Part shown: in pieces, positions 26,029 to 33,926 of the stretch | Layout of the letters: every line of letters starts with the position of its first letter | Numbering within the stretch: the first letter of the stretch is position 1 | NCBI GenBank assembly: GCA_030529625.1 | Contig: JAUMWN010000021.1 | Location: 1-33,926, forward strand | DNA: 33,926 nucleotides | Reading direction: 5' to 3' | DNA from: Coriobacteriales bacterium | Lineage (GTDB): Bacteria > Actinomycetota > Coriobacteriia > Coriobacteriales > Atopobiaceae | Program-made: the position numbers and the translations under genes | The notes under the pieces: model-generated | Seen by the model: the letters and a program-made list of their open reading frames with translations, nothing else | What the model was told of the DNA's origin: nothing | Databases searched by the model: none

Positions 26029-26925
26029 ATGGCAAAGGCCAACGTTGCACCCATTACCCTGCCCGACTACCAGGCCGAGCGCATCGGTTCGCAAATCGCC
26101 GAGGGCGAGACCATCAAGGTCGCCCGCCCGCGTGTGCTCACCGACGTCGTGACCAACTACTGCCCCGGCTGCACGCATGGCATCGTCAACCGCCTGGTTG
26201 CCGAGTGCATCAACGAGCTGGGCATCGAGGGCAAGACCGTGGGCATCGCGCCTGTGGGCTGCTCCGTCATGATGTACGACTTCTTTAACTGCGACATGAT
26301 CGAGGCCGCGCATGGCCGTGCGCCTGCGGTGGCCACCGGCGTCAAGCGCGTGCATCCCGAGAACGTCGTCTTTGCCTACCAGGGCGACGGCGACCTGGCC
26401 TCCATCGGCACGGCCGAGACGGTCCATGCCGCCACGCGTGGCGAGAAGATCACCGTGATCTTTATCAACAACGCCATCTACGGCATGACGGGCGGTCAGA
26501 TGGCCCCCACGTCGCTGCCCAACCAGGTTACGCAAACCAGCCCGTATGGCCGCGACGTGAGCAAGGTGGGCTATCCCGTGCGCATTGCCGAGATGGTCTC
26601 CACGCTGGACGGCGTGGCATACGTGGAGCGCGTCACCTGCGACTCTCGTCAGCACATCATGCAGGCCAAGAAGGCCATCAAGAAGGCGTTCCAAAACCAG
26701 ATCGACGGCATTGGCTACTCGCTCGTGGAGGTCGTGGCCACCTGCCCCACCAACTGGGGCATGACGCCGCTGGACGCCTTCCAGTGGCTGCGCGACAACA
26801 TGCTGCCGTACTATCCGCTGGGCGTGTACAAGGACGTGGTGGCCGACGGCTTTGCCAACGCCGCCGAGGCCGCGCTCGAGCGCGCCAAGGACTGCCCCAT
26901 CGCGCAACAGGGAAAGGAGGCGTAG
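26029..26925 (+). CDS. 2-oxoacid:ferredoxin oxidoreductase beta subunit (TPP-binding)
   Basis: The protein has 298 residues from ATG 26029, which starts one base after the alpha-subunit TAG. It has the CPGCTHG motif, the thiamine diphosphate signature GDGDLASIG ending in FINNAIYGMTGGQ, and the typical C-terminal LVEVVATCPTNWGMTPLDA. It holds the thiamine cofactor that attacks the 2-oxoacid. No separate ribosome site is needed beyond AGAGGGG in the end of the alpha gene, which indicates translational coupling. Confidence 0.93.
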   Translation: MAKANVAPITLPDYQAERIGSQIAEGETIKVARPRVLTDVVTNYCPGCTHGIVNRLVAECINELGIEGKTVGIAPVGCSVMMYDFFNCDMIEAAHGRAPAVATGVKRVHPENVVFAYQGDGDLASIGTAETVHAATRGEKITVIFINNAIYGMTGGQMAPTSLPNQVTQTSPYGRDVSKVGYPVRIAEMVSTLDGVAYVERVTCDSRQHIMQAKKAIKKAFQNQIDGIGYSLVEVVATCPTNWGMTPLDAFQWLRDNMLPYYPLGVYKDVVADGFANAAEAALERAKDCPIAQQGKEA

Positions 26926-26929
26926 GTCC

Positions 26930-27487
26930 ATGGCAGAGTTCAATCACGAGCTTTTGTGCGTGCTCTCCGGCTTTGGCGGCCAGGGCCTGCTCTTTGCCGG
27001 CAAGATCATCGCCAACTGCGGCCTGCTCGACGGCCGCCAGGTGTCGTGGATGCCCAGCTACGGTCCCGAGATGCGCGGCGGCACCGCCAACTGCAGCGTG
27101 TCGCTGTCCGACGATGCCATCGGCTCGCCGTTCATCACCCGTCCCACGGCCGTCATCGCCATGAACCAGCCCTCCGTCGAGAAGTTCGCTGGCAGCGTGC
27201 AGCCGGGTGGCACCGTGGTGATCGACACCACCCTGGCCATGAACGGTGCCGAGGGCATCGAGCTCGCCGAGGGTGTCTCGGTGCATGCCCTTGCGGCCAC
27301 GCACTTGGCCGAGGAGGCGGGCCTCAAGGGCCTGGCCAACATCGTGTGCCTGGGCAAGCTGTGGTCGGTCGCGCCGTTCTGCGACCGTCAGACCATCGAG
27401 GCGGCCATCGCCAAGTGCGTCCCGCCCAAGCGCCAGCACCTGCTGGAGCCCAACCTGCGTGCCTTCCAGCTTGGCGTGGACGCGTAA
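26930..27487 (+). CDS. 2-oxoacid:ferredoxin oxidoreductase gamma subunit
   Basis: The protein has 185 residues. ATG 26930 is chosen because AAAGGAGG (26913-26920) lies about 9 bases upstream, inside the beta gene. Family signatures are GFGGQGLLFAGKIIA (about 15-29) and the SYGPEMRGGTANCSV motif. This subunit binds CoA/oxoacid at the complex interface and completes the four-gene operon. An intrinsic terminator follows after 22 bases. Confidence 0.93.
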   Translation: MAEFNHELLCVLSGFGGQGLLFAGKIIANCGLLDGRQVSWMPSYGPEMRGGTANCSVSLSDDAIGSPFITRPTAVIAMNQPSVEKFAGSVQPGGTVVIDTTLAMNGAEGIELAEGVSVHALAATHLAEEAGLKGLANIVCLGKLWSVAPFCDRQTIEAAIAKCVPPKRQHLLEPNLRAFQLGVDA

Positions 27488-27502
27488 CGTAAGCTGAACT
27501 GA

Positions 27503-27628
27503 GGGGACAGTCCCCCGAGTGCAGGCCTCGAGGAGCCGCACTTGGGGGACTTTCTTTTTGCGACCTGCACTCGGGGGACCGTCCCCCCAGGGCCGGTCTC
27601 AAGGGGACCGTCCCCTCAGGGCTGGTTT
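27503..27628. repeat. REP cluster R6 upstream of the RAYT gene
   Basis: Three cores are present: GGGGACAGTCCCC (27503-27515), GGGGACCGTCCCC (27574-27586) and GGGGACCGTCCCC (27603-27615). Arms 27503-27525 and 27564-27586 pair at 22 of 23 positions. The last copy continues into TCAGGGCTGGTTTT, which is the inverted counterpart of the sequence just after the RAYT stop. Confidence 0.85.
27510..27559 (+). terminator. Intrinsic terminator of the oxidoreductase operon, nested in a REP
   Basis: GTCCCCCGAGTGC (27510-27522) pairs with GCACTTGGGGGAC (27538-27550; 12 of 13) and is followed by the T-tract TTTCTTTTT (27551-27559). The left arm can instead pair perfectly over 15 bases with 27565-27579, so two folds compete. 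Confidence 0.75.
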
Positions 27629-27693
27629 TGTGTATGGCGAAGTGCGGTCATGGGTATAAGACAAACTTACAAAGCGACTGCTGGGGGGATCAT

Positions 27694-28440
27694 ATGCCGC
27701 ATCAAGCACGCAGGAGGAGTGGGTCAGGGTACTACCATGTCGTGTCAAAGGGGATAAACGGGCAAGACATCTTTGAGTGTGATGCGGATAGGCGCATGTA
27801 CCGGTCGCTTCTTGGCAAGGCCAGAGAAGTGACTGGTGTCTTGATCCTTGCCTACTGTCTGATGAGCAATCACGTGCACCTCGTGCTGGATGACCCCCAG
27901 CAGCACGTGAGCGACTTTGTTAAGTACGTGCACGAACGCTACGGTGCCGCGTATTGCAGGCAATACGATCGGGTGGGTGGCATCTTTGTCAAGAAATTCT
28001 GGAGCGAGCCCATAGAGACGGACAGCCACCTGCTCTGTGCCGTGCGGTATGTGCACGCGAATCCAGCCAATGCAGGCATTTGCAAGGCGGCGGCCTATGA
28101 GTGGAGTAGCGCAAAGGACTACCTTGGGCGCAAAGGGTTCTGTGATACGAACATGGTGCTCGACATGTGTGGCGGCGTGGAGGGATTCGTACGCTTTAGT
28201 CAGCCCTGCAACGCAACGTTTCTCCCCTTCCCGGGAAGCAAGCTCTTGAACCACTTGAGCGATGAAGAGGCGCGGTCCATTGCCACGGACATTCTTGGCC
28301 ATAACCCAAGCCTGCTCGCCTCAAAACAAAAAGAGGAACGCAATCGAGGCATCTCCCTTCTTCGGGAGCGCGGGTTTCCCGTCAAGCTCATCGTGCGCCT
28401 TACGGGCATCGGCAAGTACATAGTCTCGCATGCCACATAA
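27694..28440 (+). CDS. REP-associated tyrosine transposase (RAYT), Y1/IS200-like
   Basis: The protein has 248 residues. ATG 27694 is preferred because a G-run lies about 6 bases upstream and because MPHQARRRSGSGYYHVVSKGINGQDIF is the usual start of this family; TTG 27628 and ATG 27634 are less likely. The HUH motif is SNHVHLVLDD and the YVHANPANAGICKAA region should hold the nucleophilic tyrosine. The C-terminal part (ERGFPVKLIVRLTGIGKYIVS) resembles the extra helix-turn-helix of this group. RAYTs bind and move REP hairpins with single-stranded DNA chemistry. Inverted REPs flank the gene on both sides, and the same core is found around the window, so this enzyme is the likely agent of their spread. 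All recognisable motifs are intact. Confidence 0.88.
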   Translation: MPHQARRRSGSGYYHVVSKGINGQDIFECDADRRMYRSLLGKAREVTGVLILAYCLMSNHVHLVLDDPQQHVSDFVKYVHERYGAAYCRQYDRVGGIFVKKFWSEPIETDSHLLCAVRYVHANPANAGICKAAAYEWSSAKDYLGRKGFCDTNMVLDMCGGVEGFVRFSQPCNATFLPFPGSKLLNHLSDEEARSIATDILGHNPSLLASKQKEERNRGISLLRERGFPVKLIVRLTGIGKYIVSHAT

Positions 28441-28508
28441 AAACCAGCCCCAGGGGGACGGTCCCCCAAAACCCCGCCCCAGGGGGACGGTCCCCCTGGG
28501 GCTGGTTT
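28441..28508. repeat. REP-type inverted pair R7 downstream of the RAYT gene
   Basis: Arms 28441-28467 and 28482-28508 (27 bases, 26 paired) begin AAACCAGCCCCAGGGGGAC and contain the core with centre G. The loop is 14 bases. It starts right after the RAYT stop and mirrors the upstream R6 copy, so the gene lies between inverted REPs. It may also act as terminator, followed by TTTCCC. Confidence 0.88.
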
Positions 28509-28543
28509 CCCTCAGCACGGCCCGCACCAATAACGCGAAGAGT

Positions 28544-28572
28544 TTGTGGAGACGCCCGGGGCGGTGTACACT
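28544..28572 (+). promoter_or_regulatory. Predicted promoter of the rplC operon
   Basis: TTGTGG (28544-28549), 17-base spacer, TACACT (28567-28572). It lies 130 bases before rplC, after the REP pair, and would drive the ribosomal operon independently of fusA-rpsJ. Confidence 0.6.
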
Positions 28573-28578
28573 ACAAAA

Positions 28579-28702
28579 GCTGCTGAAATTGGGGAGTGCT
28601 GTCTCCACGTAGGCAGCGACGTAGGATGTGGTCCGCTGGGGAGAGGTGCAGGGTGCACCTAGAGTTGCCGTCCCATGACCACCGAGGGTAAGGACTATAC
28701 GT
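28579..28702 (+). promoter_or_regulatory. Structured 5' leader of rplC
   Basis: The predicted leader of about 125 bases contains a strong hairpin, AGGTGCA (28644-28650) / TGCACCT (28654-28660), and a weaker one, GGAG (28593-28596) / CTCC (28603-28606), with the repeated word ACGTAGG nearby. It may be the site of ribosomal protein autoregulation (L4 or another protein). No known leader family is recognised. Confidence 0.4.
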
Positions 28703-29323
28703 ATGGTCAGCACGATTCTTGGCCGCAAGATCGGGATGACGCAGGTGTGGGATGACGACGACAACGTCGTGCCCGTAACCGTCATTCAGGCAGGCCCCTG
28801 CACGGTGTCGCAGGTAAAGACCAAAGAGACTGACGGCTACGACGCCGTTCAGATCGGCTTTGGCGACATCAAGGCGAAGAAGGTCAACAAGCCCATGGCA
28901 GGCCACTTCGCAAAGGCTGGCGTCGAGCCCGTGCGGTATCTCCGCGAGGTTCGCGTTGAGGACGGCTCCGAGTACAAGCCTGGCGATCAGGTGACCGTAG
29001 CCGACTTTGCCGAGGTCAAGGCCGTCGACGTGACGGGCACCTCCAAGGGCAAGGGCTTCCAGGGCACCATCAAGCGCTGGAACTTCTCGCGCGGCCCCAT
29101 GACCCACGGCTCCCGCAACCAGCGCAAGCCCGGTTCCATCGGTCAGTGCGCCTACCCCGCGCGCGTTCGCAAGGGCCTGCACATGGCCGGTCACATGGGT
29201 GACGAGCGCGTCACGGTAAAGAACCTCAAGCTCGTGCGCGTGGACACCGACCAGAACCTCCTGCTCGTTAAGGGCGCGGTGCCTGGTTGCAAGAACGCAC
29301 TCGTCCAGGTCCGCATGGCCTAA
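28703..29323 (+). CDS. rplC: 50S ribosomal protein L3
   Basis: The protein has 206 residues. It begins [33 protein letters not shown] and has the long loop [20 protein letters not shown] that reaches the peptidyl transferase centre. An AAGGA ribosome site lies upstream. It is the first gene of the downstream part of the S10 operon; the usual neighbour rpsJ is about 27 kb away at 1344. Confidence 0.97.
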   Translation: MVSTILGRKIGMTQVWDDDDNVVPVTVIQAGPCTVSQVKTKETDGYDAVQIGFGDIKAKKVNKPMAGHFAKAGVEPVRYLREVRVEDGSEYKPGDQVTVADFAEVKAVDVTGTSKGKGFQGTIKRWNFSRGPMTHGSRNQRKPGSIGQCAYPARVRKGLHMAGHMGDERVTVKNLKLVRVDTDQNLLLVKGAVPGCKNALVQVRMA

Positions 29324-29334
29324 GGGAGGTTAGC

Positions 29335-29961
29335 ATGTCCAACATCGAAGTAAAGAACATCCAGGGCCAGGCTGTATCGCAGGCCGAGCTCTCCTCCCAG
29401 GTGTTTGGCATCGAGCCAAACGTTCCCGTTATGCATCAGGTCGTCGTCGCGTACGAGGCCAGCATGCGTCAGGGCACCCACGCTGTTAAGAACCGCCACG
29501 CGGTCTCCGGCGGCGGCCGCAAGCCGTATCGCCAAAAGGGCACCGGTCGTGCTCGTCAGGGCTCCATCCGTGCCGCGCAGTGGACGGGCGGCGGCGTCGT
29601 GTTTGGTCCCGTGCCCCGCAGCCACGCCAAGAAGGCCAACAACAAGGTGAAGAAGCTCGCCATGCGCTCGGCGCTCTCCGCCAAGCTCGCCGACAACGAG
29701 CTCGTCGTGCTCGACGCGCTCAAGTTTGACGAGCCCTCCACCAAGCAGGCCGTGGCCGCGCTCAAGGCCCTGGACCTCTATGGCAAGCGCGTCACCCTCG
29801 TGGTGGACGACGAGGCCGTGGTGGAGTACCTCTCGTTCCGCAACATCCCCAAGGTGGAGGTCATTGCGGTTTCCGAGGCTAACACCCGCAACTTGCTCGA
29901 CAACGCCGTGCTGGTTATGACCTGCGACGTTGCCAAGACCCTTGAGGAGGCGCTCGCATAA
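29335..29961 (+). CDS. rplD: 50S ribosomal protein L4
   Basis: The protein has 208 residues from ATG 29335 (ribosome site GGGAGG, 11 bases after the rplC stop). The motif GGGRKPYRQKGTGRARQGSIRAAQWTGGG marks the loop lining the exit tunnel. The stop overlaps the ATG of rplW by one base. In some bacteria L4 represses its own operon; the structured leader before rplC is a candidate site. Confidence 0.97.
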   Translation: MSNIEVKNIQGQAVSQAELSSQVFGIEPNVPVMHQVVVAYEASMRQGTHAVKNRHAVSGGGRKPYRQKGTGRARQGSIRAAQWTGGGVVFGPVPRSHAKKANNKVKKLAMRSALSAKLADNELVVLDALKFDEPSTKQAVAALKALDLYGKRVTLVVDDEAVVEYLSFRNIPKVEVIAVSEANTRNLLDNAVLVMTCDVAKTLEEALA

Positions 29962-30260
29962 TGAACTCTCCCTACGAAGTAATCATTCGCCCGGTCGTCA
30001 CCGAGCGCTCCTTCGACCTCATGGAGGAGGGCAAGTACACCTTTGAGGTGGCTCGCACCGCTCCCAAGGAGGAGATTCGCCTGGCCGTCGAGAAGCTCTT
30101 TGGCGTGCATGTGGTAAAGGTCAACACGATCAACGTCAAGCCCAAGAACCGCCGCGTGCGCTACGTCAAGGGCAAGACCCGCAGCTGGAAGAAGGCCATC
30201 GTTACCGTCGCCCCCGGCGAGACGATCGAGATCTTCGCGAATGACGGCGTGACCGAGTAA
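29961..30260 (+). CDS. rplW: 50S ribosomal protein L23
   Basis: The protein has 99 residues with start MNSPYEVIIRPVVTERSFDLMEEGKYTFEV and the RRVRYVKGKTRSWKKAIVTV segment. L23 sits at the tunnel exit and docks trigger factor and SRP. It is translationally coupled to rplD by a TAATG overlap. Confidence 0.97.
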   Translation: MNSPYEVIIRPVVTERSFDLMEEGKYTFEVARTAPKEEIRLAVEKLFGVHVVKVNTINVKPKNRRVRYVKGKTRSWKKAIVTVAPGETIEIFANDGVTE

Positions 30261-30261
30261 G

Positions 30262-30407
30262 TAAAGGCGCGTGCGTCCATATGGATGCACGCAAACTTGC
30301 CGCGCACATAGATACGCGCGGTACCGTGGTACATCCGGCGTCATCCCGCCAAGGCGCAAGCCTTAATCCCTTAGGCGAGATGGCCAACGGAAAGAAAGGG
30401 AAACGTA
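30262..30407 (+). other. Structured 147-base spacer between rplW and rplB
   Basis: Successive inverted repeats are present: GCGTGCGTCC/GGATGCACGC (a 24-base near-palindrome centred on ATAT, about 30269-30292), CCGCGC/GCGCGG (about 30300-30321), GTACC/GGTAC just after it, and AAGGC/GCCTT near 30350-30364. Other gaps in this operon are 0-30 bases. No ORF or known RNA is recognised. Confidence 0.45.
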
Positions 30408-31250
30408 ATGGCAGTTAAGCACCTCAAGCCTACGAGCGCAGGGCGCCGCTTCCAGACGATCTCGGACTTTGCCGAGATCACGACGGACAAGCCCGAGAAG
30501 TCGCTTCTCGAGCCCCTGCCCAAGAAGGCTGGTCGAAACAACAACGGCCGCATCACCACGCGCCACCAGGGCGGCGGCCACAAGCGTCGTTATCGCCGCA
30601 TCGACTTTAAGCGCACGCACGACGACGTGCCCGCCAAGGTCGCAAGCATCGAGTACGACCCCAACCGCTCGGCACGCATCGCACTGCTGCACTATGTTGA
30701 CGGCCACAAAGCCTACATCCTGGCCCCTGCGGGTCTCAGCGTGGGCGACACCGTGCTCTCCGGCACCAAGGACGTGGACATCAAGCCCGGCAACGCCATG
30801 CCGCTCTCCGAGATCCCCGTGGGCACGCTCGTGCACGCCGTGGAGTTCCAGCCCGGCAAGGGCGCGGCCATGGCCCGCTCGGCCGGCACCTCGGTGCAGC
30901 TCATGGGCAAGGACAACGGCTACGCCGTGCTGCGCATGCCCTCCTCCGAGCTTCGCCGCGTGCTGCTCACCTGCCGCGCCACCGTTGGCGTCGTGGGCAA
31001 CGCCGACCACGCCAACATCGTGGTGGGCAAGGCTGGCCGCAAGCGCTGGATGGGCGTACGCCCCACCGTTCGCGGTACGGTAATGAACCCCGTCGACCAC
31101 CCGCACGGCGGTGGCGAGGGCAAGAACCACACCTCTGGTCGTCCCTCCGTCACACCTTGGGGCAAGCCCACCAAGGGTTACAAGACGCGTGACCCCAAGA
31201 AGGGCAGCAACCGTCTGATCATCCGTCGTCGCAAGACGAAGACGAAGTAG
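30408..31250 (+). CDS. rplB: 50S ribosomal protein L2
   Basis: The protein has 280 residues, [15 protein letters not shown] at the start, [13 protein letters not shown], and the conserved [18 protein letters not shown] with the His needed for peptidyl transferase activity. Usual length is 270-280. A weak ribosome site (AAAGGGAAA) precedes ATG 30408. Confidence 0.97.
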   Translation: MAVKHLKPTSAGRRFQTISDFAEITTDKPEKSLLEPLPKKAGRNNNGRITTRHQGGGHKRRYRRIDFKRTHDDVPAKVASIEYDPNRSARIALLHYVDGHKAYILAPAGLSVGDTVLSGTKDVDIKPGNAMPLSEIPVGTLVHAVEFQPGKGAAMARSAGTSVQLMGKDNGYAVLRMPSSELRRVLLTCRATVGVVGNADHANIVVGKAGRKRWMGVRPTVRGTVMNPVDHPHGGGEGKNHTSGRPSVTPWGKPTKGYKTRDPKKGSNRLIIRRRKTKTK

Positions 31251-31280
31251 TCGAAACACGAGTAGTAGGAGAAAGCAAGT

Positions 31281-31541
31281 ATGAGCAGAAGTCTCAAGAA
31301 GGGCCCGTTTGTGGAGACTCGCCTCCTCATGCGTGTTGCCGCGCAAAACGAGGCTGGCACCAAGGACGTCATCAAGACGTGGTCGCGTGCTTCCACCATC
31401 TTCCCCGAGATGGTTGGTCACACGATCGCCGTGCACGACGGCCGCAAGCACGTCCCCGTGTACATCACGGAGTCGATGGTCGGTCATAAGTTGGGCGAGT
31501 TCGCCCCCACGCGCACGTTCCGTGGCCACAAGGTCAAATAG
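31281..31541 (+). CDS. rpsS: 30S ribosomal protein S19
   Basis: The protein has 86 residues: [16 protein letters not shown], then [48 protein letters not shown] (read in short blocks). Complete and intact; ribosome site GGAG upstream. Confidence 0.97.
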   Translation: MSRSLKKGPFVETRLLMRVAAQNEAGTKDVIKTWSRASTIFPEMVGHTIAVHDGRKHVPVYITESMVGHKLGEFAPTRTFRGHKVK

Positions 31542-31555
31542 GGGGTAGGAGCTAC

Positions 31556-31915
31556 ATGGCACAGAACACCAACACCAACGAGGCACGCGCCTGCGCCAAG
31601 TTCGTGCGCGTCGCCCCCCGCAAGGCCCGCCTGGTGGTGGACCAGATTCGTAACCAGTCCGTGGACAAGGCGCTCGAGCTGCTGCAGTTCAACAACCGCG
31701 CCGCAGCCGTTCCCGTGGCCAAGGTCCTGCGCTCCGCAGTGGCCAACGCCGAGAACAACCACGGCATCCGTGGCGAGCTGTACGTTAAGCGCGCCTACGT
31801 GGACGAGGGTCCCACCATCAAGCGCTTCCGTCCTCGCGCCAAGGGCTCCGCTTCGCGCATCAACAAGCGCACGAGCCACATCACCGTTGTCGTCGCTCCT
31901 CGAAAGGAGGCGTAA
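31556..31915 (+). CDS. rplV: 50S ribosomal protein L22
   Basis: The protein has 119 residues. [19 protein letters not shown] and the C-terminal [20 protein letters not shown] hairpin region that lines the exit tunnel are intact. It follows rpsS by 14 bases with GGGGGTAGGAG as ribosome site. Confidence 0.97.
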   Translation: MAQNTNTNEARACAKFVRVAPRKARLVVDQIRNQSVDKALELLQFNNRAAAVPVAKVLRSAVANAENNHGIRGELYVKRAYVDEGPTIKRFRPRAKGSASRINKRTSHITVVVAPRKEA

Positions 31916-31920
31916 GGGGA

Positions 31921-32630
31921 ATGGGTCAGAAAGTACACCCCACAGGCTTCCGTCTGGGAACCACCGAGTCTTGGCGTTCCCGCTGGTATGCCGATAAGGA
32001 CTACGCCAAGACGCTTGGCAACGACCTTGCCATCCGCAAGTTCCTCACCAAGCGCCTCGCTCGTGCGGCACTGTCCCGCGTGGACATCGAGCGCGCCGGC
32101 GACAAGGTGCAAATCACCATCTACACCGCCCGCCCGGGCATCGTGATCGGCAAGAAGGGCGCCGAGATCGACAACCTGCGCAAGGACCTGGAGAAGGTCG
32201 CCGGCGTGTCCCAGGGCATGGTCAAGGTGGACGTCATCGAGATCAAGCGTCCCGAGCTCGACGCCAACCTGGTCGCCCAGTCCATCGCCGAGCAGCTCGA
32301 GGGCCGCGTGGCCTTCCGTCGCGCCATGCGCAAGGCCGTCCAGTCCGCCCGCAAGGCCGGCGCCAAGGGCATCCGTATTCAGTGCTCGGGTCGTCTCAAC
32401 GGCGCCGAGATGGGTCGTCGCGAGTGGTACCGCGAGGGCCGCGTGCCGCTGCACACCCTGCGCGCCGTGATCGGCTACGGCGAGGCTACCGCCCACACCA
32501 CCATGGGTGCCTGCGGCGTTAAGGTTTGGATCTACCTCGGCGAGAAGATGAAGGGTCAGCCCGCGCCCAACCCGGCGCTCGAGGGTGGCGCTCAGCGTCC
32601 TCGTCGTCGCAACGATAGGAGGGGACGCTA

Positions 32631-32631
<1 letters not shown>
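31921..32631 (+). CDS. rpsC: 30S ribosomal protein S3
   Basis: The protein has 236 residues. [20 protein letters not shown], the KH domain with [18 protein letters not shown], and [15 protein letters not shown] are characteristic. S3 forms part of the mRNA entry channel. It ends with a basic tail [11 protein letters not shown]. Its stop overlaps the rplP start by one base. Confidence 0.97.
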
Positions 32632-33056
<425 letters not shown>

Positions 33057-33062
33057 GCACGT

Positions 33063-33269
33063 ATGAAGTACAAGGAAATCCAGGCACTCAGCGACGCTGA
33101 GCTCGCAGCCAAGCTCGAGGAGGGTCGCGCCGAACTCTTTAATCTGCGCTTCCAGATGGCCACCAGCCAGCTCGACAACTCGGCTCGCGTGAAGCTCGTC
33201 AAGCGCGACATTGCCCGCGTACAAACCGAGATTCGCGCCCGCGAGATCGCGGCCGACGCCAAGAACTAG
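33063..33269 (+). CDS. rpmC: 50S ribosomal protein L29
   Basis: The protein has 68 residues, all-helical ([40 protein letters not shown]). It sits near the tunnel exit beside L23. It starts 7 bases after the rplP stop, with AGGAGG inside the end of rplP. Confidence 0.96.
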   Translation: MKYKEIQALSDAELAAKLEEGRAELFNLRFQMATSQLDNSARVKLVKRDIARVQTEIRAREIAADAKN

Positions 33270-33288
33270 ACGGCAGGGGAGATACCAA

Positions 33289-33555
33289 ATGGCAGAAACC
33301 GCAATCAGGAATGCGCGTAAGGTCCGCACGGGCGTTGTGGTCTCGCTTTCGGGCGACAAGACCGTTACCGTAAAGATCAACTACCGCAAGCACCACCCCA
33401 AGTACGGCAAGATGATGACCATCTCCAAGAAGCTCCACGTTCACGACGAGAAGAACGAGTGTGGCCTGGGCGACACCGTTCGCGTTATGGAGACGCGTCC
33501 GCTCTCCAAGACGAAGCGTTGGCGCTTGGTTGAGATCGTCGAGCGCGCCAAGTAG
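33289..33555 (+). CDS. rpsQ: 30S ribosomal protein S17
   Basis: The protein has 88 residues from ATG 33289 (ribosome site AGGGGAG). Recognised by [35 protein letters not shown] and [21 protein letters not shown] primary 16S-binding protein. Confidence 0.96.
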   Translation: MAETAIRNARKVRTGVVVSLSGDKTVTVKINYRKHHPKYGKMMTISKKLHVHDEKNECGLGDTVRVMETRPLSKTKRWRLVEIVERAK

Positions 33556-33573
33556 CGGCAGGAGGTAGAGCAA

Positions 33574-33926
33574 ATGATTCAGATGGAGACCATGCTCAAC
33601 GTCGCTGACAACAGTGGCGCGAGGCGCGTGAAGTGCATCAAGGTCATTGGTGGCTCCAAGAGGCGCTACGCAGGCATTGGTGACGTTGTTATCTGCGCAG
33701 TTCAGGAGGCCACTCCCAACAGCGCAGTCAAGAAGGGCGACATCGTTCGTTGCGTCATCGTGCGCACGAAGAAGGAGACCCGACGCAAGGACGGCAGCTA
33801 CATCCGCTTCGACCAGAACGCCTGCGTCGTCGTGGACAAAGAGGGCGAGCCCCGCGGCACCCGTATCTTTGGGCCCGTGGCACGCGAGCTGCGCGACCGC
33901 AAGTACATGAAGATCGTCTCGCTCGC
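33574..33926 (+). CDS. rplN: 50S ribosomal protein L14 (3' end outside window)
   Basis: About 117 residues are visible of an expected 122: [39 protein letters not shown] through [20 protein letters not shown]. The frame runs off the right edge. Ribosome site GGAGG precedes ATG 33574. It marks the join of the S10 and spc operons. Confidence 0.96.
   Translation, partial: MIQMETMLNVADNSGARRVKCIKVIGGSKRRYAGIGDVVICAVQEATPNSAVKKGDIVRCVIVRTKKETRRKDGSYIRFDQNACVVVDKEGEPRGTRIFGPVARELRDRKYMKIVSL

Noticed and set aside
1722-28508. CRISPR array
   Set aside because: The repeats are inverted pairs scattered over 27 kb with no regular spacers, and no cas gene is present.

Overview
The window looks like chromosome from a high-GC, anaerobic, Gram-positive actinobacterium, most likely a member of the Coriobacteriia (Olsenella/Atopobium/Collinsella type). 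This rests on the G+C-rich third codon positions, the Gram-positive order of the S10 ribosomal operon, a ferredoxin-linked 2-oxoacid oxidoreductase, and giant InlB-repeat surface proteins with sortase-like tails. The species cannot be named from sequence reading alone.

Layout. (1) 1-1711: the 3' part of fusA, then rpsJ (S10) and a terminator-like hairpin. (2) 1722-28508: about 27 kb of accessory DNA. It holds a cupin regulator with an acyl-CoA ligase; an ADP-ribosyltransferase-like DUF3990 pair; a rare fusion of a TIM-barrel isomerase and an AMP ligase; a second DUF3990 pair on the minus strand with an HTH partner and a clear operator; an operon of two giant exported proteins (1599 and 2110 aa); an MNT-HEPN toxin-antitoxin pair; a P-loop ATPase; a tyrosine phosphatase; a four-subunit 2-oxoacid:ferredoxin oxidoreductase (VorB-like); and a REP-associated tyrosine transposase (RAYT). 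(3) 28544-33926: a predicted promoter and structured leader, then rplC-rplD-rplW-rplB-rpsS-rplV-rpsC-rplP-rpmC-rpsQ-rplN, the rest of the S10/spc cluster. Normally rpsJ directly precedes rplC, so the whole accessory block sits inside a split S10 operon.

Three kinds of non-coding structure stand out. First, palindromic repeats with the core GGGGACnGTCCCC occur as inverted pairs in several gene junctions and flank the RAYT gene, which is the probable mobilising enzyme. Second, a related word built on GACGGGGACGTTTGTCCC occurs four times, two of them in a 46-bp tandem duplication. Third, two roughly 160-bp foldback elements (4550-4710 and 24354-24518) carry different sequences but the same geometry: a 12-bp word present four times in + - + - order at spacings of 61/25/61 and 62/23/62. 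They share no sequence, so the shared plan suggests a family defined by architecture.

The island therefore combines metabolic genes (two CoA ligases, a 2-oxoacid oxidoreductase), surface display, three toxin-antitoxin-like modules and mobile repeats. The ribosomal genes downstream seem to have gained their own promoter.
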